64,000 nt of DNA from a virus. A model generated the notes under the pieces. The model did no database searches. It saw nothing but the letters and a program-made list of their open reading frames with translations, and had not been told where the DNA came from. Below are positions 1 through 9,484 of this stretch, one piece after another. The position numbers and the translations under genes are program-made. Positions within the stretch are counted from its first letter, which is position 1. Each line of letters starts with the position of its first letter. The DNA is taken from IMG/VR virus record IMGVR_UViG_3300031227_000023, positions 25,916 through 89,915 of that record, one strand, 5' to 3'.

Positions 1-529
1 ATGGCAACGATCCAAGCACCTGCGAATAATTCAAGCCCGGTGGAAGCATTGGTTGGGAATACGTGACGCGCACCACCCGTGGGGCAATGGCCACCACGTT
101 GCTGATCATTGGCCGGGTCACATCTTCAATCGTGTAATACCACGTTTGATCAATCGTGTGCGCACCACCAACAACCTGCGAAGCACAACGCACCCGAACC
201 CGCGATAAAGAAACAAACCCATTGGGCACATGCACCGTGATCTTCAGCGTGTCTGCTGTATTCACATACGCGCTGCTTGCTCCGTCAAACCCGGATTGAA
301 ACACCCCGGCAGCAAACGCAAGCTGTTCATCAATCCACACCTGCGTGTTGGCCAAGTCAATGCCATCTGCCCCGAAATCCACAACCTCAAAACACACCAA
401 CGTTCCCGTGGGTACATCGGTTTCATACGGTTCAGGATCACGGTTTATGATCACCGGCCTTGTTGTATCAACGTCCAAAATAACGCTGTCAACGTACAAC
501 CCCGGCAGTTTCAGATTGCCTGCACTCAT
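1..529 (-). CDS. Partial tail/fibre-region protein with Ig-like strand motif (runs off left edge)
   Basis: ATG at 529-527 overlaps the stop of the upstream gene as ATGA, and the frame stays open to base 1, so the C-terminus is missing. About 176 residues are visible. Near the cut end the stretch VVRVTYSQPM resembles the V-x-V-T-F-S-x-P-M strand of bacterial Ig-like (Big/SbsA-type) domains in surface and phage adhesion proteins. It follows the baseplate and two probable tail-tip genes, so a fibre or tail-tip role is inferred from position. No enzyme motif is seen. Confidence 0.6.
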   Translation of the reverse strand, partial: MSAGNLKLPGLYVDSVILDVDTTRPVIINRDPEPYETDVPTGTLVCFEVVDFGADGIDLANTQVWIDEQLAFAAGVFQSGFDGASSAYVNTADTLKITVHVPNGFVSLSRVRVRCASQVVGGAHTIDQTWYYTIEDVTRPMISNVVAIAPRVVRVTYSQPMLPPGLNYSQVLGSLP

Positions 530-1212
530 GCTGCTTCATCCAGTTTCACACGGAAGCCAATCCTGTGGCTGCCTGTGATTTTTGAAACATTGGCTGCCAT
601 GTCCACCCTGTCACGGCTGCGGATCGTATCCAACAGCATGGTGGCCACAGCAACATCATCAATTTCCAGGTTCATGCGCCACTGCAATTCAGGGCACTGC
701 ACAATCAACCCCGCTTCAACAGCAGCAAAGTTTGTGTGCAGAATGGCCCGCTCTGTGCTCTCTGTGACGCCTGCGGGCAAAACTGCATCAATTCTATACC
801 GTCCGTCATTGCCAAGACCCGAACCGCTTACAACGCAAATACGGCCCGTTCCGAAGTATCCCGTTGGGGTGGTTCCGTTGTACGTGATGAACGTGCCCTT
901 GGGAACACGCAGGATGTTCACGCCGGGGGTGGTCGCAACATATTTTTCAGCATCACCCGTGGCGTTGATTTCAGCAGGCAACGCTTCATCCACCCGGAAC
1001 CTGAACGCAGCACGGACAAGGTTTACAGATGAAGGAATGCTGATTGCTTGCGACACCAACGCGAAGTCATCAGGGGCAAGCGCAAATTCATGGGCTTCTT
1101 CTTCATCCAAGCCCAAGCAGAACACCCAACGCCCGTGTGGTGCGGTCCATCCTGCCGGGGCAATCCTGCCGTGCTTTGTTCCCAACGTTACTTGCCAAGG
1201 GCTTGCTGCCAT
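526..1212 (-). CDS. Probable tail-tip/fibre-associated structural protein
   Basis: 228 residues from an ATG at 1212. That ATG has TAGGTGATC just upstream and lies 8 bases after the previous stop. A start at 1248 would overlap the previous gene, so 1212 is preferred. The protein is beta-rich in appearance and ends in ...KLDEAA. Its length, position and middle section (short strands, 'GRYRIDAVLP') resemble the next gene upstream (1221-1961), so both may be concanavalin/laminin-G-like structural proteins. That fold is an inference. I recognise no named family. Confidence 0.6.
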   Translation of the reverse strand: MAASPWQVTLGTKHGRIAPAGWTAPHGRWVFCLGLDEEEAHEFALAPDDFALVSQAISIPSSVNLVRAAFRFRVDEALPAEINATGDAEKYVATTPGVNILRVPKGTFITYNGTTPTGYFGTGRICVVSGSGLGNDGRYRIDAVLPAGVTESTERAILHTNFAAVEAGLIVQCPELQWRMNLEIDDVAVATMLLDTIRSRDRVDMAANVSKITGSHRIGFRVKLDEAA

Positions 1213-1220
1213 CTGATCAC

Positions 1221-1961
1221 CTATGCAGTTTGACGCAACACGCGGCAATGATCCACAAACGCACGGCTGCCTGCCGCACTGAATTCACAACCGAACCCTG
1301 CCCGGCCACCAATCAGGGGGATTGCCCCGCTGTTGTGCCCAAGCACATCATCAATATACGATTCACCCAACGTGTCATTGAACGGAACCAAAACCCAACT
1401 CGGAGCATCAACGTTGTTTGCCGTCAAATCGTTCCGGTAACAAGCCAAAACCACATCACCATTTTCATTGGTGATCAGATCCAACCGCAAGTGCGTCCAC
1501 ACATCGTTCAGCACCGTGCCCACGCTGTGCCGCAAGTTGTTCCCTGTGGCCACAGCAGGAACCCCGCTGTACAGATACCCCTTGCGCAGCACAATCTTGC
1601 ACGGGTCTTCATCGGACAAACCGAGCATATAGCACTGATCAGCCGTGGAATCACCTTGCAGCCCGGCAAACAGGAACGGGCTGAACCCTTCAGGGCTTGC
1701 AGACAGGCCACGCTTTATTGCGCCTTCAATCCTTATGCCCCGATCTGTTGGCCCAAAGTCAGTGACAGTGCAATACTTGCCGTGTGCAAGTTGCCCCCCC
1801 GGTGCAGCCGTGGGAGGTTCCAACGCATGCCACCCAAACACGAACAGGTTTGTGTCAGGCGCAGTTACCGGTGGACCGGTAACACCACCCGTGACACCTG
1901 CACGGAAAGATGCAGCTTCAGCAATGCTGCCCACCAAAGATGCCCAATCTGCCTGTGCCAT
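1221..1961 (-). CDS. Probable lectin-like (ConA/LamG-fold) tail-tip protein
   Basis: 246 residues, beginning MAQADWASL after a GGAG ribosome site. The upstream stop is only 2 bases away. The central part alternates short beta-like strands with phrases such as FLFAGLQGD, YMLGLSDEDP, THLRLDLI and ACYRND, which is the pattern of concanavalin A-like jelly-roll domains in phage particles. It belongs to the distal part of the tail operon, downstream of baseplate genes, so host-surface binding or fibre attachment is a reasonable inference. There is no direct family signature. Confidence 0.55.
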   Translation of the reverse strand: MAQADWASLVGSIAEAASFRAGVTGGVTGPPVTAPDTNLFVFGWHALEPPTAAPGGQLAHGKYCTVTDFGPTDRGIRIEGAIKRGLSASPEGFSPFLFAGLQGDSTADQCYMLGLSDEDPCKIVLRKGYLYSGVPAVATGNNLRHSVGTVLNDVWTHLRLDLITNENGDVVLACYRNDLTANNVDAPSWVLVPFNDTLGESYIDDVLGHNSGAIPLIGGRAGFGCEFSAAGSRAFVDHCRVLRQTA

Positions 1962-1963
1962 TT

Positions 1964-2629
1964 TTATGCTCCAATATCTGCAAGGTTGTCCGGCCAATAC
2001 GCCGCATCAAACTGTTCAGCATCCAAGTGCCGTGGTGACTGATACGCAGGGGGTGCATCATCAAAATACGCCACTTCCGTGAACGCATATGTGACAACCC
2101 AATTATCATTGTACCAACCGGCTTCCATGTCTTCCGTATCTGTCGCATTATCAAACACAGCTTCCGTGAACCGGCCTGCCGCGTATTCCCACAAGTATGC
2201 ATCATTGCCCCAACCGGCTTCCATGTCTTCCGTATCTGTGCCGTTGTCAAACAATGCGGCAGTGGATTGGGTTGGCCAAGTAGACACCCACCCATCATTC
2301 AACCACCCTGATTCAAATGCCTCAATCGTTGCCGCCACGGTGTCACCACCGTTGAAAAAAGAAAAGTCAAAATATTCAGCATCGAATTCCCACAAGAAAC
2401 TTCCCCACCCGTCTTCAAACGATTCAACCCAAGACCCGGTGCCGAACGTTGCCAAGGAAACCAAAGACGCACTTGCAACATGCAACCACTGTGTGGCTGC
2501 ACCCTGACTGCCCAACTCAAAACTTCCGTTAATATCGGGCAGCCCGGTGTCAATCGTAACACCACCCCACGGACCACTGCCCCAAGGGATCGTGCCAAAC
2601 CCGCTTTCAGGTATCACAACCGGTGCCAT
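1964..2629 (-). CDS. Repeat-containing tail-tip protein with F-E-x-GW units
   Basis: 221 residues, Trp- and Asp/Glu-rich and very acidic. At least four repeat units centre on a (V/I/M)E(S/A)(F/G)...GW motif: ESFEDGWGS, EAFESGWLND, EDMEAGWGND and EDMEAGWYND. The last two units share a longer identical peptide (TDTEDMEAGW) and a 30-base exact DNA repeat. Acidic FE-GW repeats of this type occur in phage tail or baseplate accessory proteins; calcium binding is conceivable but not shown. Start ATG 2629 follows the previous stop at 2633. Confidence 0.6.
   Translation of the reverse strand: MAPVVIPESGFGTIPWGSGPWGGVTIDTGLPDINGSFELGSQGAATQWLHVASASLVSLATFGTGSWVESFEDGWGSFLWEFDAEYFDFSFFNGGDTVAATIEAFESGWLNDGWVSTWPTQSTAALFDNGTDTEDMEAGWGNDAYLWEYAAGRFTEAVFDNATDTEDMEAGWYNDNWVVTYAFTEVAYFDDAPPAYQSPRHLDAEQFDAAYWPDNLADIGA
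2114..2239 (-). repeat. Two exact 30-bp direct repeats inside the FE-GW gene
   Basis: Bases 2114-2143 and 2210-2239 are identical (30 bp, 96 bp apart). They encode the repeated T-D-T-E-D-M-E-A-G-W peptide. This looks like recent duplication within a coding repeat and is not a CRISPR array. Confidence 0.85.
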
Positions 2630-2632
2630 CTT

Positions 2633-4492
2633 CTATGCTCCAAACGCAGCGTGCAAGGGAATGATCGGTGTTTCATGCGTTCCGAACCCACCCGCATCCA
2701 CTTCTGTTTGCGACCGAATCAAGGCATCAGATGCCGTTCTGCCATCCCATCGGTTGCCCAACGGAAACGCAGGGGTGCCAATCTTGGCAAGGTCAATCAC
2801 AGACGCATCAGCCGCAGGGTATGCAGGGACACTAGGGGTGCTAGCAAATAGCACCTCGATATCAAACGCCTTTCCACCACCTGCAAACGGGAAGGTTGTC
2901 ACCCCCAGATCATCACTATATAAAAAGTTGTCCCACTGCCACCCAGTTGCCATCTGCGTGGGAGTCAACAACGCATCAGGAATGGCTTCTGTGACTGCCC
3001 CTGTGATCAAATCAGCCATGAAAAACAACCAAAAAACATTATCTGTCACCAACTGATTCAAAGAATCCCAGATGAAATAATTAGGATTCCAAACAGCATC
3101 ACCCGTGCCGAACGATGTTGAACCCAACGCCACAAGATTTGGCACATCAGGACTGCCCGCAATATCAGGAACAATCGAAAGATCCATAGTACCCATGGCT
3201 GTCATGTTCAAGTGTTTCAGTGCCACACCCTTCAGCGTGCCCGGCACAATCGTTTGTGAAGAGTAATAACCCCCAAGCTGCGTGAACCGAACCATAAACA
3301 GCCTGTTGTTGATAAACGCAGTGCCGACACCCGCAGCGGTTTTGTTTTCCACCAAATAAATTCCATACTCCGTGGCTGCACCGAATCGTTGCGACAATGA
3401 ACCATCAGCCTTGTCAGCAGACAAATACCCCACCTTGGCTTCACCACGCAGCACATACCCCGGAACCTGCGGGCCAACAACTTGCACCCGCGTGCCTGTG
3501 TAGTATTCACCCGTTCCCTTATCGGACAAGGTGCGTTCGCCAATCGGGATCACGTCACTGTTGGCAGCATCCAACAAGTGCCCCGGTGTGACTAGTAAAT
3601 TGAATTCGTTCCCTGAACCACCCAACTGATCCGCAAGAATATGCGCCCCTTTAACCTGATAAGCAGCAGACGAACCACTAACACCCATGCCCGGTGGACT
3701 TCCGATGTACATCTTGCTTCCACCCATCCCAATTCCAACCGGCCTGCCCGCGCCCTCTATCACCTGCCCCGCTGTGGAGTGAAGCGAAACCTGCGCCCCT
3801 TGTGTCAGTGTGCCGGAAGCAACAACAGAATGCACCGGACCATGGAACACCACGTTGCACAGCCCATCATCAGCAACAGCACTTGCGCCTTGCACCGGAA
3901 GCACAACCGCCCGGACACAACCAACGATCACATCAGCGGCATCAGCAGAACTTGCCTTTGCAATGGTTGGAACGGACGGGCCACCCGGCAAATCGTACCA
4001 CCCGGTTTGCTTCACAAAACTACCCTGTGCAATCGGTGCCCCGGTTTGGTTTATGCAAATGCGCCCCGGTGCTTGATCCAACAACAGTTCAAACAGTTCT
4101 GTTGAAATCTCCCGTGTTTCACCCCATCCACGCGCACCGGCTTGCTCATTCTCTTCTTCATAAGCAGGCAACCGTTGCGCTGTTAGTGGTGTTGTCACCC
4201 CCACAAGCGTGGTCAATTCTTGCGACCCATACGCGCCGAGTGTGGCCGTTAACTTAATCATCCACGTCCCGTAGTGGTCCAACTCCAACGTGGGGTTGGC
4301 TGCACTTGCACTTGACAACACAGCAGTGCTGTTCCGTGGGCTTGTCACAATCTCCCACGCATACACAGAAATGTTGGTGTCATCATCCACGCCCAACGTG
4401 ATGATGGTCAACGGATTTGTAATACGCAAATCAAGCACCGGCCCATTGCCTGCGCCCGGCCCTGAATCAATCGTGATGTTTGCAACGGTCAT
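2633..4492 (-). CDS. Large tail/baseplate-associated protein with N-terminal PKD/Ig-like domain
   Basis: 619 residues directly downstream of the baseplate J-like gene. Residues ~20-95 (VYAWEIV, LELDHYGTWMIKLTAT) match the strand pattern of PKD/Ig-like domains. The middle is a beta-rich region with many Gly/Ala/Thr residues (ICINQTGAPIAQGSF, VSLHSTAGQV), typical of phage fibre or capsid-decoration proteins. No enzyme motif is seen. By position it is probably a baseplate-attached tail fibre or spike protein. Confidence 0.6.
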   Translation of the reverse strand: MTVANITIDSGPGAGNGPVLDLRITNPLTIITLGVDDDTNISVYAWEIVTSPRNSTAVLSSASAANPTLELDHYGTWMIKLTATLGAYGSQELTTLVGVTTPLTAQRLPAYEEENEQAGARGWGETREISTELFELLLDQAPGRICINQTGAPIAQGSFVKQTGWYDLPGGPSVPTIAKASSADAADVIVGCVRAVVLPVQGASAVADDGLCNVVFHGPVHSVVASGTLTQGAQVSLHSTAGQVIEGAGRPVGIGMGGSKMYIGSPPGMGVSGSSAAYQVKGAHILADQLGGSGNEFNLLVTPGHLLDAANSDVIPIGERTLSDKGTGEYYTGTRVQVVGPQVPGYVLRGEAKVGYLSADKADGSLSQRFGAATEYGIYLVENKTAAGVGTAFINNRLFMVRFTQLGGYYSSQTIVPGTLKGVALKHLNMTAMGTMDLSIVPDIAGSPDVPNLVALGSTSFGTGDAVWNPNYFIWDSLNQLVTDNVFWLFFMADLITGAVTEAIPDALLTPTQMATGWQWDNFLYSDDLGVTTFPFAGGGKAFDIEVLFASTPSVPAYPAADASVIDLAKIGTPAFPLGNRWDGRTASDALIRSQTEVDAGGFGTHETPIIPLHAAFGA

Positions 4493-4501
4493 CTTGTCAC
4501 C

Positions 4502-6040
4502 TTACATTTGCAGGCCGGTTGTACCATTAATCAGGATCACTGTGCCAAGCACAGGGAATTCACTGTTTTGCAAATCCACATCCTCATGCGACCCGTTCAG
4601 CAGAAAGCCGCTTGGCTGCGGTTCCATCTTGCGCACGCCCGTGACATCACGAACCGCGTTGTATATATCAGACAAGGCAATTTCCCCTGCTGAATTGCCG
4701 TCTTCATCCAAAAAGTTTCCACCAAAATCAACATGGGGATTTTCATCCCCTTCATCATCACCGGATGAAATCGTGATTTCAAAGAACGTGGCCAGTGCAG
4801 CTTCAACAGCAGCCTTCACCACGGCTTCAGTGTATCCAGAATGAAGGAACACTGTGGCCTGCACGTTGATTGTTTTATACCGTGCGCTTTGCACATCTAA
4901 CCTGAAGGTCAAAGTATTGGGGTATGTAACTGTCACAAGCGTTTCAACCGCAGCCAACAGCGCACTGCTTGCCGTTCCCCCACCCGCAGGAACAACATAA
5001 AGAATTCCCGCGTTTTCATCAATCCCACTATCCTGATTGCTTGTGTGCATCAGGACACGTGCGGCTGAAGAATTCCGCAGGGCATTGTTTTCATAATCAT
5101 CACGGGTAACAGTGCGGTTCAACGTGCGCAGGCTAGCAGGGGCACGCCTACGGGCAGCAGCAACCGTTTCACGATCAACCCCACCGCTTGCACTCGCCAC
5201 GTTGGTCACTGTGATATTCGCAACCGTTCCATTGGCGTCACGAAATGTTTCATCTATTGCCGTCAATGTGCCCGCGCCAACCTTGCCCACCGTGCCACCA
5301 CCGGTCTTGTACACAACCGTGATTGCGCCACTTGGCACTTGCCCAAGCACGCCATCCCCAAACGCAATCCAAGCCCTGTCATATTCATCAACCCGAATAG
5401 TACAATGCCTGTCTGTGTTTTCACTGAACAGCAACGTGCCTTGTTCATCCCACGTGCCTTCAGCCGTGCTGATCACCGTGTTTACAGTGCCGCCTTCAGG
5501 AGTTTCCAAGTATGGCGTGTATTGCAAGCTGAACAATTGATTGGGCAGCGTGGTGCTTGTGAACTGTTCCGTGTATGAAGTGCTGTGTTCAGCGGCAACA
5601 GTCTTTGCGCCCGTTTCACCTGCCGTCCAAACCACATCTGCCAACGTCTGAAAATAAATGGGATTTTCTGTCAGGGTGCGCACCACCGTGCCCGCAGGCA
5701 CCGTACATGTTGCAGGCAATGCTTCCTGCAATGTCAGGGTCAAATCAACCGTGGCTGCCACTGCGCCGGAAAGTTCATAGTTGATCAGCCGTGAAAGTTT
5801 GATCAGGCTTCCCCGCAACTGCGCCTGTGTGATCCTGCTTTCACGCACCTGCCGGTCAAGATAGTACACCACCACATCACCGGTGAAGGCAAAGGCTTCA
5901 AGCAGCACCACGCCAAAATCACCAACCTGTGAACTTGTCCACTCTGGAAATGCGTGCTTGATCAAATCAAGCAGCCGCAGTTTCAAGGAATCGAAATCCT
6001 TGTCTGTGTAATCCAAAGTGCCAGTGGGAAGAATTGCCAT
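4502..6040 (-). CDS. Baseplate J-like / T4 gp6-like wedge protein
   Basis: 512 residues. The N-terminus has the hallmark of the gpJ/gp6 family: YTDKDFDSLKLRLLDLI, then PEWTSSQVGDFGVVLLEAFAF, then D-x-V-x-YYLDRQ. The middle contains the T-x-x-D-Y-E motif (VTRDDYENNAL) usual before the C-terminal lobe. In contractile tails this protein joins adjacent baseplate wedges. It lies immediately downstream of the gp25-like gene (3-bp gap), the conserved baseplate order. The C-terminus includes an acidic insert (SSGDDEGDENPH). Confidence 0.9.
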   Translation of the reverse strand: MAILPTGTLDYTDKDFDSLKLRLLDLIKHAFPEWTSSQVGDFGVVLLEAFAFTGDVVVYYLDRQVRESRITQAQLRGSLIKLSRLINYELSGAVAATVDLTLTLQEALPATCTVPAGTVVRTLTENPIYFQTLADVVWTAGETGAKTVAAEHSTSYTEQFTSTTLPNQLFSLQYTPYLETPEGGTVNTVISTAEGTWDEQGTLLFSENTDRHCTIRVDEYDRAWIAFGDGVLGQVPSGAITVVYKTGGGTVGKVGAGTLTAIDETFRDANGTVANITVTNVASASGGVDRETVAAARRRAPASLRTLNRTVTRDDYENNALRNSSAARVLMHTSNQDSGIDENAGILYVVPAGGGTASSALLAAVETLVTVTYPNTLTFRLDVQSARYKTINVQATVFLHSGYTEAVVKAAVEAALATFFEITISSGDDEGDENPHVDFGGNFLDEDGNSAGEIALSDIYNAVRDVTGVRKMEPQPSGFLLNGSHEDVDLQNSEFPVLGTVILINGTTGLQM

Positions 6041-6042
6041 TG

Positions 6043-6501
6043 TTATTGCTCCAACCGTGCAACCACTTGCGCTTCTTCCACCGTGGCAGACAAAGCACCT
6101 GCTGCACGCGGGGTGAACAGCACACGAATTTTTACAAAGTTTTTATGTGGGTCTTCAGGCTGATTGCTGCTTGCGAACCGCTCAACCTTCACGCCACGCA
6201 ATTGGATTCTTGGTTCATATTTGCGCAGCACTTCGGCAGTATAAAACCCGGCCACGTGCTGCATCGTTTCAATGGGCATTGTGCTGTGCAGCAGCGTGTG
6301 AATCCGGCTGCCCCGCTCTGTGTCCCAAGGCAGTTCCCCAACTTCCTGCCCATCAGGGCCACGTGTCATCAATAACTGTTCGATTGCAGCACGCAACTGA
6401 TCGATGCCACTTGCCGTGGAAAAATCACCTTTCCCATTCCGCTGAAACGGATGCGTTGGCCCGTTCCAAAATCGTTCTGTTCCGGTGGTAAAAGCCGTCA
6501 A
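6043..6501 (-). CDS. gpW/gp25-like baseplate wedge protein
   Basis: 152 residues. It contains the family pattern around IEQLLMTRGPDGQEVGELPWDTERGSR, equivalent to the 'iLlT..GER...P.fG..l' core of gp25/gpW proteins. It also has the downstream YEPRIQLRGVKVE segment. gp25-like proteins form the inner baseplate wedge and nucleate sheath assembly. It overlaps the upstream gene by 4 bases and precedes the J-like gene, as in P2-like and CIS gene orders. Confidence 0.88.
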   Translation of the reverse strand: MTAFTTGTERFWNGPTHPFQRNGKGDFSTASGIDQLRAAIEQLLMTRGPDGQEVGELPWDTERGSRIHTLLHSTMPIETMQHVAGFYTAEVLRKYEPRIQLRGVKVERFASSNQPEDPHKNFVKIRVLFTPRAAGALSATVEEAQVVARLEQ

Positions 6502-7256
6502 GGTAATTTCTCCAAAACGGTATACACCTGTTGCAGTGCAGACCGCAGTGCGTTCAGCGTGCTGCTGATTTCATCCAAAGCATCTGAATTCAAATTCACG
6601 ACCGGGCCACTCATCACAGAAAAATCAGGCGCAGGAATTTCCACGCCTGCCAACGAACCGAATTGCACCACAATGTCAAAAATCAATGACAGTTGGCCCA
6701 ACAAGGTGCCCGCATATTTGTACTGCTTACAGATCCGGCCCGCAGTTGTATGATACACACGTTCCAATTCAACGTCATTTAATTTGGCAACCGCAATTCC
6801 CATGGGTTTCAACTTAATAGAGGAACGCTTGACGGCTTCCACCATGCTTGCCACAGCATCAACAGCCTGAAGGATTGCGCACACCATCCCGCGCAACGTT
6901 GCCCCAAGGCTGTACACGGGCAGTAACTTCACCACACCCATCAGCTTTTCAATCAGGTTGGGCAGACATTCGGCCAAACCCACAAGCACCGTGATAGGAT
7001 TTGCCTGTGTCACCCCATCCTTGACAGATTCAACACAATCCAACAAAGCCTTCAGGATTTCCAGCACTTCAAAGATTGGGTGGAACGGCATGGATGCGGT
7101 GTTGATCTGATTCAGAATGGTACTGGCAATGGCTTCCGGTGTCGGATAGCCAATGGTCATGTTCAGCGCCAATTCCCCACCACCCGGAAAGACCAACGCA
7201 CAGTCACTTCCCGGATTCCTGCACACCACAAGAATGTCAGTTTCTTCATCAGCCAT
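6498..7256 (-). CDS. Helical baseplate-region protein of unknown function
   Basis: 252 residues, strongly helical and hydrophobic through residues ~50-150 (LEILKALLDCVESV, LVGLAECLPNLIEKLMGVVKLLP). It lies between the spike gene and the gp25-like gene in the baseplate module. No family is recognised. The long amphipathic helices and C-terminal LNALRSALQQVYTVLEKLP suggest a coiled structural or assembly factor. Confidence 0.65.
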   Translation of the reverse strand: MADEETDILVVCRNPGSDCALVFPGGGELALNMTIGYPTPEAIASTILNQINTASMPFHPIFEVLEILKALLDCVESVKDGVTQANPITVLVGLAECLPNLIEKLMGVVKLLPVYSLGATLRGMVCAILQAVDAVASMVEAVKRSSIKLKPMGIAVAKLNDVELERVYHTTAGRICKQYKYAGTLLGQLSLIFDIVVQFGSLAGVEIPAPDFSVMSGPVVNLNSDALDEISSTLNALRSALQQVYTVLEKLP

Positions 7257-7259
7257 TAT

Positions 7260-7817
7260 TCACCCAAGGGGAACATCAGGGTTGGGCACAACGCCACGTT
7301 CCATAATTGTTACCGCGTTTGCGTCCAGATTAATTTCACCAATCGCCTTCAGCGTGATCTTTGTTGCCGCAGAAATCGTGATCGAATTGGCATCTGCATC
7401 AATTTCAATCTTGTCTTCTTCCACATCAATGCCCGTGCCAAGATTCTTTATTGACTTGATCGTGGCCTTGCGTTGGCCTTCCCGTTCATCAACAACCACC
7501 CGGAACGTTTCCGTTTCAAAAACAGACACCAACGGGCTTTCATACTCTGTCGGAACTTCCTGCCCCGGCTGCTTGCTATACGGGCCAATATCAAACAACG
7601 GGTCATCAATGTTGCCCCGGTTGAATTCCACCTTTACCAATTGCCCTTGCCGTGGCGTGTGCCGGGTGGCCAAACCAACCGGCCTTGCCCATCCACTTTT
7701 TGGTTCAAGCAAGCCTTCCACATTCACCTTGACACGGCGCAGGTTTTCCGGGTCTGCGGTGTCCATCACTTTCCCAACGTAGCTTCCCCAATACCTTGCT
7801 TCTGTCGGTGCTTGCAT
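7260..7817 (-). CDS. Baseplate spike protein with gpV/gp5 OB-fold
   Basis: 185 residues. The N-terminal ~90 residues carry the OB-fold signature of the gpV/gp5/VgrG family (GKVMDTADPENLRRVKVNVEGLL, then GWARPVG, then QLVKVEFNRGNIDDPLFDIG). The C-terminal part alternates hydrophobic and polar residues (ITISAATKITLKAIGEINLDA), as expected for a trimeric beta-helix spike. It overlaps the gpD-like stop as TAATG. It would form the membrane-piercing tip of the tail tube with the gpD-like hub. Confidence 0.88.
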   Translation of the reverse strand: MQAPTEARYWGSYVGKVMDTADPENLRRVKVNVEGLLEPKSGWARPVGLATRHTPRQGQLVKVEFNRGNIDDPLFDIGPYSKQPGQEVPTEYESPLVSVFETETFRVVVDEREGQRKATIKSIKNLGTGIDVEEDKIEIDADANSITISAATKITLKAIGEINLDANAVTIMERGVVPNPDVPLG

Positions 7818-9145
7818 TAGGCTGCCCCTTTAAAACGTTCAATTGGATCACCCCACTTCACCACCTTGCCGGTGCCATCAACCCAATTCTCATACAGCCA
7901 CAGTTGCCCGCCAAAGGCATCGTTGTGGTGTGGCCTTGCCTTGGGTATTCCTTTGGTGATGCCACCGGCCTGCGGTGCCAATGCCGGATTAATCCGGGCA
8001 TGGTTTTCCTGCACCACCCTGCGCCGCAGGTTTCCAACAGCATCCTTGCGCAAAACCAAATCCTGCGTGTACCCGCCCGCTGTCACCGTTGACTTGCACG
8101 TCTTCACATAATAGCTTCCAGAAAGATAATCACTAATGCCCCACACTTCAACGATCTGCTTTGCGGCAACCATCGGATCACCTTTGACATTCAGCTTTAA
8201 TTCATAATGCCTTGCCGCACTGTTGATGTAATTGTTGCGTGCAATTTGTTCAGCCGTCGCACGGGTGCCCGGCACACCACGGGTCAGCCCACGCCCCACC
8301 CGCGCCATCACCTTGCTGCCGCCAATCCGTGCCGGGTCTTCCACTTCCAGGATCTTCCCCAACCCATCACGGTCTGTTTCTTGGTTCCCGGCTTTCACTT
8401 CAAACTCTTCACCGGTGATCGGATTGCGCCCAACAATTTTAATAATGCCCGCAGCCCGGCTGAAATCAGCCCTGAACGTTGGCTTGCCGATAATGTCGCC
8501 ACCGGGGTGCGAACCGTCCACTTCATATCCATAGCTGTACACTTTCACCGGTGGGCTCCACAGGGCCAAGCTGTGGAAATGGAACCCGGTGTGATCCGCA
8601 TACAGCCGCCACCCCAACCGGTTGGCCAGCCGCTTCAAAAACTTTGCATCCGTTTCCCCGGCCTGATGTATATGCGGCAGGATTTCACCCGAATCTTCAA
8701 CCCACACCCACGGGTTCACATATCCGTGCCGGGCAGCCATGATCTGTGCCACGTCACTGATTTTCATGTCAATGAACGTGTTGCTTTTTTCATCTATATC
8801 GGCCAGCACAATTTTGCTATGCCCTTCAATCTTCAACCTTTCAAAGCCTGTGATTTTCTTAATAACCAAATCACGCGGGGGTGTCATTGCACCGATGTAC
8901 CCCCATGATGCCCGGATGATTTCACCGGCCTTCAGCCGTTGGTCATCCAACATGGCAAGATCATGGTTGGCAAGTTCAACAATCAAACGATCAGCACCAG
9001 AATCCACATCTTCATGCATCAGCCGCAGGAATCGCTTGCCAGTTTCTTCCTGATCAAAATACACATCAGGCTCATCCCCATCAATCATGGATAGGGTAAG
9101 CACCGGCCCGCGCCTGTTGTATTCAGATTCCACACCCACGTTCAA
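7817..9145 (-). CDS. Late control gene D (gpD / gp27-like) baseplate hub protein
   Basis: 442 residues. It shows the features of phage late control D/gp27 hubs: an N-terminal barrel domain, ISDVAQIMAARHGY followed by HQAGETDAKFLKRLANRLGWRLYAD, and a C-terminal barrel with KQIVEVWGISDYLSGSYYV. Hub proteins connect the tail tube to the spike. The overlap with the spike gene (TAATG) and the upstream LysM-like gene match the standard baseplate hub order. Confidence 0.88.
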   Translation of the reverse strand: MNVGVESEYNRRGPVLTLSMIDGDEPDVYFDQEETGKRFLRLMHEDVDSGADRLIVELANHDLAMLDDQRLKAGEIIRASWGYIGAMTPPRDLVIKKITGFERLKIEGHSKIVLADIDEKSNTFIDMKISDVAQIMAARHGYVNPWVWVEDSGEILPHIHQAGETDAKFLKRLANRLGWRLYADHTGFHFHSLALWSPPVKVYSYGYEVDGSHPGGDIIGKPTFRADFSRAAGIIKIVGRNPITGEEFEVKAGNQETDRDGLGKILEVEDPARIGGSKVMARVGRGLTRGVPGTRATAEQIARNNYINSAARHYELKLNVKGDPMVAAKQIVEVWGISDYLSGSYYVKTCKSTVTAGGYTQDLVLRKDAVGNLRRRVVQENHARINPALAPQAGGITKGIPKARPHHNDAFGGQLWLYENWVDGTGKVVKWGDPIERFKGAA

Positions 9146-9480
9146 AACTCCTTCAGTCTGCCATAATCCAAGATTTTATCACGCAACGTGCGCAGGCTTG
9201 GGATGTACACAACCGTTCCCATTGCCGGGGGAACAGTAGGATCAACCACCGGCACCGGCTGGAAGTCTGCGATTGCCCACCAAAAACCCGCAGGCCGGAC
9301 CATGCCCTTGAAATAAAATCCAGCAAGTGACATCCACGTGTCACCGCTGCGTGCAGTATGCACGGCATTGTCCACAAGATTTTGATACCTGTATGGTTCG
9401 TCTTCTGTCAGGAAGCGTTCACCACTAGCCAAGGTGACATCAGTGCACAGGAAGTGCCTGCTATTTGCTGCGGCTGGCAT
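9142..9480 (-). CDS. LysM-like baseplate/tail protein (gpX/gp53-like)
   Basis: 112 residues from ATG 9480, just 5 bases after the previous stop. The longer open frame to 9708 lies inside the upstream gene and reads as its shadow. The sequence HTARSGDTWMSLAGFYFKGM...PAGFWWAIADFQP...GTVVYIPSLRTL matches the LysM-type fold of phage tail proteins. In many CIS and myovirus operons this gene sits between the tube-like and hub genes, exactly as here. Confidence 0.8.
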   Translation of the reverse strand: MPAAANSRHFLCTDVTLASGERFLTEDEPYRYQNLVDNAVHTARSGDTWMSLAGFYFKGMVRPAGFWWAIADFQPVPVVDPTVPPAMGTVVYIPSLRTLRDKILDYGRLKEF

Positions 9481-9484
9481 ACGA

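Noticed and set aside
2114-2239. CRISPR-like repeat pair
   Set aside because: Only two 30-bp copies, inside a coding repeat. No array was seen anywhere in the window.
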